A DNA stretch of 9,422 nucleotides, from assembly GCA_937128785.1 (NCBI GenBank), contig CAKZMS010000056.1:1-9422 (forward strand). Reading direction: 5' to 3'. The DNA is from an uncultured Opitutaceae bacterium. Lineage in GTDB: Bacteria > Verrucomicrobiota > Verrucomicrobiia > Opitutales > Opitutaceae. Shown in pieces: positions 1 to 5,290 of this stretch (its first letter is position 1; each line of letters opens with the position of its first letter). The notes under the pieces were generated by a model. It searched no databases and had not been told where the DNA came from. It saw only the letters and a program-made list of their open reading frames with translations. The position numbers and the translations under genes were made by a program.

Positions 1-249
1 GTCGTGGAGGATGGGCTCGAAGCTGGTAAACCCGGTGGTCGCCAGTTCGGCGAGAGCCGCGGGCAGTTCCGCTTCAAGGTCGCGACCGGAGCGCTGGTAG
101 AAGGTCATCCAAGGGTAAACGTTGCAGGCGAGTTCTGTCATGGCGGGGGAAGGTTGACCAAAGGATGCGGGGAGGGTGGCGGCGGCAGCAGCAACGCCCA
201 AGGATCCGATGAAGTGACGACGAGGGAGTTCGGGTTGGGGTGAGTCCAC
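1..249 (-). CDS. Tat-exported sugar phosphate isomerase/epimerase-like protein, N-terminal part (runs off the left edge)
   Basis: The minus strand is open for 83 codons from a GTG at 249-247 to the window edge, and an in-frame TAG sits two codons upstream of that GTG. The first ~35 residues form a twin-arginine signal: RRHFIG at residues 10-15, then an Ala-rich hydrophobic stretch (19-28), ending around SFGQPSPA. The mature part begins TELACNVYPW and goes on to a helix (DLEAELPAALAELATTGF) followed by TSFEP. This looks like the first strand and helix of the TIM-barrel xylose-isomerase-like family (sugar phosphate isomerase/epimerase), which often carries Tat signals in Verrucomicrobiota and Planctomycetota. 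The signal predicts folded export to the periplasm. No clear Shine-Dalgarno site precedes the GTG. The gene is divergent from the DUF1080 gene, which fits a shared role in sugar catabolism. Only the N-terminus is visible, so the substrate is unknown and the family call rests on few residues. Confidence 0.7.
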   Translation of the reverse strand, partial: MDSPQPELPRRHFIGSLGVAAAAATLPASFGQPSPAMTELACNVYPWMTFYQRSGRDLEAELPAALAELATTGFTSFEPILHD

Positions 250-364
250 GATCTAGAAAACGTAACCAATCCCGGGATGGCATCGCAACGATCGCTTTAC
301 GTAAAATCAGCCTGGTCTGCTTTCTCCCTCGTCGTCGGAAGCGGTCTGCCTTGTGATCGGGTTC
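250..364. promoter_or_regulatory. Divergent intergenic region between the isomerase-like gene and the DUF1080 gene
   Basis: About 115 bases separate the two divergent starts, so promoters for both should lie here. I see no convincing paired -35/-10 boxes. A perfect 10-base palindrome, TTTACGTAAA, occupies 296-305 and could be an operator half or chance. A GGAAG at 337-341 could serve a GTG start at 353 of the plus-strand gene. Confidence 0.25.
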
Positions 365-1039
365 ATGTTCAAACGACTCTTGATCTGTGGATTGATGACG
401 GGCGTTTTCCTCATCGCTCGACTTGGTGCCGGAAACGAAAAATTGGGAGACTGGTCTCCGTTGCTGAAGGCAGATTTGAGCAATGCGGAATTTCCGGAGG
501 GAATCTGGACGCAAGAGGACGGCGTCTTGACCGCGACCGAGGATCAAATGCTGTGGACGGCTCGTGATTACGACGACTTTGACCTCGAGGTTGAGTTCAA
601 GACCGATGACGGCACCAACAGCGGGGTCTTGATTTACGTGAGTGATCCCGCGAACTGGGTCGCCAACTCCGTGGAGGTGCAGATTGCGGACGACTTTTCG
701 GAGCAATGGTCCAAGGCCGATGCCACCTGGCAGTGCGGCGCACTTTTTGGGCATCTGGCGCCGGCCAAATCGATGGTGAAACGACCGGGCGAGTGGAACA
801 AGATGTCCATCAGCGCCCGGGGTCCACTGGTCAAAGTATGGATCAACGGCGAACAGGTCATCGATGCGGATTTGCGTGATTGGACCTCGGCGACGACCAA
901 TCCGGATGGATCGGAAATTCCACCCTGGTTGAGCACGCCGTGGGCGGAGCTGCCGACCGTTGGGCGAATCGGGTTTCAGGGTAAACACGCCGGAGCGCCG
1001 ATTTGGTTCCGCCATATCCGTGTGCGCGAAGTCGAATGA
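365..1039 (+). CDS. Secreted DUF1080 / 3-keto-disaccharide hydrolase family protein
   Basis: The 224-residue protein (from ATG 365) starts with a signal-like segment: MFKRLL, then a hydrophobic core to about residue 20. One concanavalin-like beta-sandwich domain follows, of the DUF1080 type. Landmarks are FKTDDGTNSGVLIYV (78-92), NSVEVQIADDF (101-111), EWNKMSISARG (143-153), VWINGEQV (158-165) and the terminal GRIGFQGK...IWFRHIRVREV (200-223). The last block closely resembles the family's usual GxIGLQxHG...VWFRNIRIREL ending. Some family members hydrolyse or hydrate 3-keto-glycosides, and others have no tested activity, so secreted glycoside processing is inferred here. A GTG start at 353 would add four residues (MIGF); ATG 365 gives a cleaner signal sequence. 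The next gene probably starts inside its last 20 bases. The divergent isomerase-like gene is a plausible functional partner. Confidence 0.85.
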   Translation: MFKRLLICGLMTGVFLIARLGAGNEKLGDWSPLLKADLSNAEFPEGIWTQEDGVLTATEDQMLWTARDYDDFDLEVEFKTDDGTNSGVLIYVSDPANWVANSVEVQIADDFSEQWSKADATWQCGALFGHLAPAKSMVKRPGEWNKMSISARGPLVKVWINGEQVIDADLRDWTSATTNPDGSEIPPWLSTPWAELPTVGRIGFQGKHAGAPIWFRHIRVREVE

Positions 1040-1691
1040 AACCGCGGCCCACCGGCGCCTGAAAGCGCTCGCGCTGGAATGGGCGCAGGCGGAGGGCTGG
1101 CGGATTGGTGCGGCGGAAGTGCGGGTGCCAAAGAGTGGCTACCGCGCCGATGTGGCCGTGATGGGACGTGGGCCGAAAGGGACCTGTGCGGTATTTGAAT
1201 GCAAACAGGCGCGGGCGGATTTGTTGAAGGATTCCCACGATGATGCGACGACGCGGCGCAAGCTCGGCGCAGCGCTCAAGAGGCGGGCCAAGCTCGAAAA
1301 ACTGCTCGGGATTCATCGGCCGGATCTGCGTCGGGGTGACTCGTTGTTCGCCGAGTATGATGCGTGGGATTTCGGGGAGCTGGAACACAAAGGGTATCAC
1401 GCCCTGCTGACCGAGATCGCGCAGTTGCAAGGACGGCTGGTGGAGGGAACCAAGTTTGCCAAAATGCTGCGTTACCAGTCGGCCGATTTTCTATATCTCG
1501 TCGTCGAGGACGACATCTATGCCGATGCCGAAATCCCGGCGGGCTGGGGATTATTGGTGCGCGACGACCAGAAGCTGCAGCTGCGGCGCAAACCCGCGCG
1601 ATTGCAGCCGGAGGAGGGTCAACGCCGCGCCTTGCTCGAGAGCATCGCGGTGGCCGGGACGGCGGCCTCCCGGCGTGACTTAAAACGTTGA
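1020..1691 (+). CDS. MmcB-like PD-(D/E)XK nuclease-fold protein
   Basis: This 223-residue protein (from GTG 1020) has no signal sequence and is rich in Arg and Lys. Early motifs fit a PD-(D/E)XK nuclease core: a helix with ALEWAQAEGW (18-27), then YRADVAVMG (41-49) with the candidate catalytic Asp44, then CAVFECKQ (56-63) with Glu60 and Lys62. After a long charged helical insertion (about 65-145), the block FLYLVVEDD...IPAGWGLLVRDDQ resembles the end of MmcB-type DNA-repair proteins, where a similar strand precedes 'GLIVAD'. The MmcB match is from memory of the family pattern and the insertion is longer than I expect, so the fold is surer than the family. The start is uncertain: the frame is open from an ATG at 960, which would overlap the DUF1080 gene by 80 bases, whereas GTG 1020 reduces this to 20 and begins just before the conserved HRRLK. 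Overlap suggests co-transcription, but no functional link to sugar use is apparent. Confidence 0.6.
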   Translation: MCAKSNETAAHRRLKALALEWAQAEGWRIGAAEVRVPKSGYRADVAVMGRGPKGTCAVFECKQARADLLKDSHDDATTRRKLGAALKRRAKLEKLLGIHRPDLRRGDSLFAEYDAWDFGELEHKGYHALLTEIAQLQGRLVEGTKFAKMLRYQSADFLYLVVEDDIYADAEIPAGWGLLVRDDQKLQLRRKPARLQPEEGQRRALLESIAVAGTAASRRDLKR

Positions 1692-1723
1692 GGTGACCGG
1701 CTGAAGCCTCAGAGCTTGAGGCC

Positions 1724-2530
1724 ATGCGTTATACGATTGCTTGGGCCTTGTTGGTGGGCGGGCTGATGGGGGGAGGCTGTAATACGACCTCGACATCGGT
1801 CGCGCCGAAGCCGGCACCGATGCACCTCTTTCTGTTGGCCGGCCAGTCAAACATGGCCGGGCGCGGGGACATCACTCCCGACCGTCTGCGCCCCTTGGCG
1901 GGAGTATATGCGTTGCAGCAAGATGGCTCGTGGGGACCCGCCTTGGACCCGGTCCATTGGGACAAAAAGATCGCGGGGGTGGGTCTCGCCCGAAGTTTTG
2001 CCCGGGAATACCTGGCCCGAAATCCGGGGGTGGAGATCGGGTTTATTCCGGCAGCCTGCGGTGGATCCTCGGTTGAGGTCTGGGTGCCGGAGGCATACTT
2101 TGAACCGACGAACAGTCACCCCTACGATGATGCCATCGCCCGGGTGGAGGCGGTGCGGCATCGCGGTGAACTCCGGGGTGTTCTGTGGCACCAAGGTGAG
2201 GCGGATTCGAAACCCGGTCGCTCGAGACTCTACGAAGGGAGATTGCGTGAGCTGATCGATCGATTTCGGCGCGATCTGGGTGACGCCGAGCTTCCGTTTG
2301 TGATTGGCCAGTTGGGTGAATTCCGGGCCAAACCGTGGACTCCGGACCGCTACAAGGTGGATGCGGTGCACCGGCGGTTGGCCCATGAAGATAATCGGAT
2401 TGCTTTTGCCTCTTCGGCTGGACTGACCGCCAAGGATGATCTCGTGCATTTCGATGCTGCCGGACTCGATGAACTGGGTCGTCGATATGCTGCTGTCTGG
2501 GCGCAGATGATCGCGTCCTCGTCGCGTTGA
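1724..2530 (+). CDS. Sialate O-acetylesterase (SASA)-family carbohydrate esterase, putative lipoprotein
   Basis: The 268-residue protein starts with a short hydrophobic leader ending LMGGGC, so Cys19 is a likely lipidation site; the lipobox is imperfect, with Gly at -3. The SGNH-like esterase domain is complete. GQSNMAG at 40-46 carries the candidate nucleophile Ser42, CGGSSVEVW (112-120) supplies an oxyanion block, WHQGEAD is at 155-161, GQLGEF at 195-200, and DLVHF at 239-243 gives the Asp/His pair (D239, H242). This pattern is typical of SASA and carbohydrate esterase family 6 proteins that remove acetyl groups from sugars such as sialic acid or xylan. The natural substrate cannot be told from sequence. 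It lies 32 bases after the nuclease-like gene. A small inverted repeat (GCCTCA 1706-1711, TGAGGC 1717-1722) ends one base before its ATG and takes the place of a normal ribosome binding site. It probably works outside the cytoplasm, on acetylated polysaccharide. Confidence 0.88.
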   Translation: MRYTIAWALLVGGLMGGGCNTTSTSVAPKPAPMHLFLLAGQSNMAGRGDITPDRLRPLAGVYALQQDGSWGPALDPVHWDKKIAGVGLARSFAREYLARNPGVEIGFIPAACGGSSVEVWVPEAYFEPTNSHPYDDAIARVEAVRHRGELRGVLWHQGEADSKPGRSRLYEGRLRELIDRFRRDLGDAELPFVIGQLGEFRAKPWTPDRYKVDAVHRRLAHEDNRIAFASSAGLTAKDDLVHFDAAGLDELGRRYAAVWAQMIASSSR

Positions 2531-2537
2531 ATAGACG

Positions 2538-2561
2538 CATGGGTTGACCACGAGCCCATGC
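2538..2561 (+). other. Inverted repeat between the esterase gene and hslO
   Basis: GCATGGG at 2538-2544 pairs with CCCATGC at 2555-2561 around a 10-base loop. No T-run follows, so it is not a standard intrinsic terminator. It could be a weak attenuating or stabilising hairpin 8 bases after the esterase stop, or a chance repeat. Confidence 0.25.
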
Positions 2562-2578
2562 CGTGAAGGTTAGCCGCC

Positions 2579-3385
2579 ATGAGTGGTCTACAATCGACGC
2601 CTCCGAGTGAAAAAGAGCCCGGACTTGAAGTCCGGACCTGGTTCGTGCGCGAGCGTAATGCGCTGTTGGCGCAAGCGGATTTTGGTCCGCTCTATGTCGA
2701 CTATTACCTCCACCTGGCGGACCATGGGATCAAGCCCGAGCTGGAACACGATGCCATGTTCAAGCGGGCCCTCGCGGGATTCGTGCTCCACTGCGCTTCC
2801 CGGCCGTGGAATGAGCTGACGGCATGGACGATAAATTTTCAGAGCCCGCTGGTGAACCTGTTTCTTACCGGCGACAACGAGGACGGATCAGTCACGGGTC
2901 GGGTCTTTACTGACAACGTGAAGGAGATGGCGGAGAACCTGTTCTTCGCGGATGTCATTCGCGGCAAAGGCGAGAAACGGCGCAGTTCGGTTTCGTTTGA
3001 AGGCAATGATCCGTTCGTGGCGTTTGAGGAATTCTACCGCCGCAGTGAGCAGCGTTCCGCCCGATTCTTCGATCTGGGTGATGAGTCGTATGCGTTGGTA
3101 AGCGAGCACCCGGATTGCGACATGCCTTGGTTCGATGCACTGACCCCCGCGCAAGTGAAGTCCCTGCATGATGACGAGGAAACCAATGTCATGGAACGCC
3201 GGATACAGCGCTGGCATTGCGGCTGTAACCAGACCCGCATGTTGCAGGTGCTGGCGCCGGCCTTTCAGGCCGATGCAGATGCCTTGTTTGAAGACGATCC
3301 GGTGATCGAGATTCGATGCCCGCGATGTGCCTCGCGTCACAACGTCACGCGCGAAGCGATGGAAGCCTACGTGGCGACGATCTAG
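2579..3385 (+). CDS. hslO: Hsp33-family redox-regulated chaperone (HslO), divergent
   Basis: This is a 268-residue cytoplasmic protein with a Shine-Dalgarno site, GAAGGT (2565-2570), 8 bases before the ATG. The C-terminus has the Hsp33 zinc-switch signature: Cys214-x-Cys216 (HCGCNQTRM) and Cys247-x2-Cys250 (RCPRC). The 30-residue gap equals the spacing I recall for E. coli Hsp33 (C232, C234, C265, C268). The linker has the acidic EDDPVIEIRC form of the family's 'edg.iem.C' segment. In known Hsp33, these cysteines hold zinc in the reduced state; oxidation and unfolding release zinc and activate holdase activity. The N-terminal half (40-165) is much diverged, but GFVLHCASRPWNELTAWTINFQ and LFLTGD...VTGRVFTDN fit the substrate-binding domain position. 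The protein is somewhat shorter than usual (about 290). There are further cysteines at 72 and 180. The family call rests chiefly on the C-terminal cysteine pattern. Confidence 0.82.
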   Translation: MSGLQSTPPSEKEPGLEVRTWFVRERNALLAQADFGPLYVDYYLHLADHGIKPELEHDAMFKRALAGFVLHCASRPWNELTAWTINFQSPLVNLFLTGDNEDGSVTGRVFTDNVKEMAENLFFADVIRGKGEKRRSSVSFEGNDPFVAFEEFYRRSEQRSARFFDLGDESYALVSEHPDCDMPWFDALTPAQVKSLHDDEETNVMERRIQRWHCGCNQTRMLQVLAPAFQADADALFEDDPVIEIRCPRCASRHNVTREAMEAYVATI

Positions 3386-3445
3386 GATCGGGGACTGATC
3401 CCGCTAAATCGCTCTCGTTCTTTTGTCCGTCTTCGGTTCTCGATG

Positions 3446-3470
3446 CGGGACAGAGGAAAGGGTCCCGTTT
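3446..3470 (+). terminator. Possible intrinsic terminator after hslO
   Basis: CGGGAC (3446-3451) and GTCCCG (3462-3467) form a GC-rich 6 bp stem around a 10-base purine loop, followed by TTTGT. It lies between the convergent hslO and DUF456 genes, where terminators are expected. The T-run is short and the loop long, so this is tentative. A second weak repeat, GGATC/GATCC, sits at 3385-3401, directly at the hslO stop. Nothing else is evident in the 109 bases between the two genes. Confidence 0.35.
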
Positions 3471-3494
3471 GTCAAAGTAATCGGAAACCGCCGC

Positions 3495-4007
3495 TTACCA
3501 TGGCCAGGTCGCCCAAGCCGGCCAGGTGGGCCAGGGGGCGTAGGCCAAGAAGATCGCTACCATGATGAAGGCGCAGACCAGACGTCCCCCGGTGGAGAGG
3601 ATAAACCCGACAGCCGCGCCAAAACCGGCTCGCAGTGACTCCTGCCGCGTGCGTTTGGCGGCATATTTCTCGGCCACCACCGCACCAAAAATCGGGCCCA
3701 ACAGCAGGGCAGGGAGGGAGAAGAACATCCCGACGAACGCGCCGCCGGTGGCCCCGGCCATGCCCCATTTCGTGCCGCCGAAGAGCCGCGTGCCGACCAG
3801 CACCCCGAGAAAATCGATTACGACCGAGGCAAACCAGGCCAGCGTGATCCAGCCCATCACACCCCACGAGAGGGATCCGGGCAGCACCAGGGCATGAATG
3901 ACGAACCCTAGCAGAATGAGCGTCGTCCCGGGAATCAGCGGCACCAACACGCCGAGCAGCCCAGCGAGGGTCAGAAGAATGGTGAGCATCCAAACGGCGA
4001 TTTCCAT
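3495..4007 (-). CDS. DUF456 family integral membrane protein
   Basis: The 170-residue protein (from ATG 4007-4005) is almost wholly hydrophobic, with about four membrane segments. A first helix (3-22) runs into PLIPGTTLILLGFVIH (23-38), the proline/glycine turn typical of DUF456. A second helix covers about 50-72 and ends at GTRLFGGTKWGMAGATGG (72-89), the glycine-rich repeat of the family, followed by FFSLPALLLGPIFG (95-108). A short cytoplasmic-looking segment (EKYAAKRTRQESLRAG) and a last helix complete the fold. DUF456 proteins have no established function. The frame extends upstream to 4052, but the extra 15 residues (MRWLQLAHLSRCDRC) do not look like this family. The protein ends in an odd Trp/Pro-rich tail, APWPTWPAWATWPW, just before the TAA. 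It is convergent with hslO and divergent from the sigma factor. Confidence 0.78.
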   Translation of the reverse strand: MEIAVWMLTILLTLAGLLGVLVPLIPGTTLILLGFVIHALVLPGSLSWGVMGWITLAWFASVVIDFLGVLVGTRLFGGTKWGMAGATGGAFVGMFFSLPALLLGPIFGAVVAEKYAAKRTRQESLRAGFGAAVGFILSTGGRLVCAFIMVAIFLAYAPWPTWPAWATWPW

Positions 4008-4186
4008 GCAGCGATCACACCGTGACAGGTGGGCGAGTTGCAGCCACCTCAAATTTTCCCGATTGGAGGAGATGTGGAGTGGGCCGCTAAAGTGATAGCA
4101 GATAGGGAGTTAAATAGGCTCGCGAAATTATGTGTTTCTATTAGGTAAAAAAGTGCAACTGCGCCAGTCAGCCGCGTGTTCTCCCG
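4008..4186. promoter_or_regulatory. Divergent promoter region between the DUF456 gene and the sigma-factor operon
   Basis: This 179-base gap is the only clearly AT-rich patch in the neighbourhood, concentrated at 4110-4157 (TTAAATAGG...GAAATTATGTG...CTATTAGGTAAAAAA). Promoters for both divergent genes should lie here. I could not assign a -35/-10 pair with normal spacing on either strand, nor a standard ECF GAAC/GTC pair, so self-regulation by the adjacent sigma factor remains inference. A GGAGGAG at 4064-4070 directly abuts an ATG, but the reading frame closes after a few codons. Confidence 0.35.
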
Positions 4187-4792
4187 ATGAACGATGAAAC
4201 TCCAGTGCAATCACAACCTTCGGGGAACATGACCCCGGTCGATTTCACGACGTTTATGCGAAATTATCAGGACATGGTCTATTCAACGGCAGTGCGCCTC
4301 CTGGGAAATGATGCCCAGGCGGAGGACATTTCGCAGGAAGTGTTCCTCAAGGCCTACGAACGTTATGACGATCTGAGCACCAGTCCGACGGCCGGAGGTT
4401 GGCTGAAAACCGTGACCACAAATCTTTCCATCAATCACCTGCAACGCTACCGGAAGCGGTGGAGTTTCTTCTCCGACCTCGTCCATCGGGACAGCGACGG
4501 CGAAGATTCCGGGGAGGTCGAGTTTGCCGCCCCGGATGGTGATTTTCTCGCCGACCTGAACCAAGGTGACCGCCGCGCCTGGGTGGAACGGGCACTCGAT
4601 GAGTTGCCGGACCACCAACGGGTGCCGCTGGTGCTCTACCATTTCGAAGACATGCCCTACGACGATATTGCCCGTCAGCTCGGCGTCTCCCTCTCCAAAA
4701 TTAAAACCGATATTCTCCGTGGTCGCACGGCCCTCGCTCAGATCCTGATGCGCAGTGGCACCGAACACGAATCACTCACCGCCCAACGCTGA
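4187..4792 (+). CDS. ECF-type RNA polymerase sigma factor
   Basis: This 201-residue protein has the two-domain layout of group 4 sigma factors. Region 2 spans about residues 20-92: YQDMVYSTAVRLLGN, DAQAEDISQEVFLKAY (42-57, the core-binding and -10 recognition helix), then GGWLKTVTTNLSINHLQRYRKR. A linker with an acidic stretch (RDSDGEDSGEVEF, 101-113) follows. Region 4 spans about 130-187: ALDELPDHQRVPLVLYHFEDMPYDDIARQLGVS, then KIKTDILRGR, the helix-turn-helix that reads the -35 element. The annotated start at 4187 has no ribosome binding site. An in-frame ATG at 4229 (residue 15), preceded by GGGGAA, is an alternative that loses no conserved sequence. It leads a four-gene run, and the close-coupled next gene is probably its anti-sigma factor. 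The inducing signal cannot be read from sequence. Confidence 0.92.
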   Translation: MNDETPVQSQPSGNMTPVDFTTFMRNYQDMVYSTAVRLLGNDAQAEDISQEVFLKAYERYDDLSTSPTAGGWLKTVTTNLSINHLQRYRKRWSFFSDLVHRDSDGEDSGEVEFAAPDGDFLADLNQGDRRAWVERALDELPDHQRVPLVLYHFEDMPYDDIARQLGVSLSKIKTDILRGRTALAQILMRSGTEHESLTAQR

Positions 4793-4797
4793 TCGCC

Positions 4798-5262
4798 ATG
4801 GCCCGTCTCACTCCCGAAGAACTTGAACAGAAAATCCACGCGGTATTGCGCGAGCAGCCCCCGCGCCGTGCGCCCATGTCGCTCGAAGCCCGCGTGCTCG
4901 GCGAGATCGCCCGTCGCCAAGCCCTCCCCTGGTGGCAGCAGAGCTACGCCTACTGGCCGAACGCGGTGAAGCTGAGCTTCCTCGTGATCGCCACGGGTAT
5001 CGCCGGCGCGCTGCTGCTCTTTTCGATGCAGCTGCTCGGAGTCGTGAGTGGGGAATCCGTGCGGCAACTCTTCGAGCCGGTCTTCGGCGCCGTCCACACG
5101 CTGCGGGCGGGAGCCTCGGCCGTGATCGGGCTGGTCACGCCGTCGATGCCAGAATTTTCCAACACCTTCCTTTATGGCGGCCTAGCGATTTTGGGCGGCG
5201 CTTATGCCGTGATGCTGGGCTTGGGCGCCACTGCCTACCGCGTGCTGTGGCAACACCGCTGA
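4798..5262 (+). CDS. Probable membrane anti-sigma factor (two transmembrane helices, no zinc motif)
   Basis: The gene begins 5 bases after the sigma-factor stop, a spacing typical of sigma/anti-sigma pairs. The 154-residue protein has a charged cytoplasmic N-terminus (1-55) with a helix LTPEELEQKIHAVLREQ (4-20) and the segment PPRRAPMSLEARVLGEIARR (21-40). Two hydrophobic segments follow, about 58-83 and 123-147, separated by a roughly 40-residue loop expected on the far side of the membrane. There is no HxxxCxxC zinc-binding site, so it is not a standard ZAS-domain anti-sigma factor. The short N-terminal helix would be the part that holds the sigma factor. This role is inferred from position, size and topology rather than a recognised domain. 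It might instead be an unrelated membrane protein of the same operon. Confidence 0.6.
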   Translation: MARLTPEELEQKIHAVLREQPPRRAPMSLEARVLGEIARRQALPWWQQSYAYWPNAVKLSFLVIATGIAGALLLFSMQLLGVVSGESVRQLFEPVFGAVHTLRAGASAVIGLVTPSMPEFSNTFLYGGLAILGGAYAVMLGLGATAYRVLWQHR

Positions 5263-5290
5263 TCTTTAAAACCCTTGAATCCTTTTTGAT

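Noticed and set aside
139..149. Suspected frameshift in the Tat-signal gene at a G/C run
   Set aside because: Recounting the run gives five bases and an uninterrupted frame from the Tat signal into the TIM-barrel part.
74..1015. Long minus-strand open frame of 313 codons opposite the DUF1080 gene
   Set aside because: Its protein is Arg/Pro/His-rich without domain features and lies antisense to a well-supported gene; it is a shadow of GC-rich coding sequence.
3385..3401. GGATC/GATCC repeat as the hslO terminator
   Set aside because: Only 5 bp, overlaps the stop codon, and has no adjacent T-run; the repeat at 3446-3467 is a better candidate.
4064..4095. GGAGGAG followed by ATG as a small leader gene upstream of the sigma factor
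   Set aside because: The motif touches the ATG with no spacing and the frame closes after seven codons; no other support.
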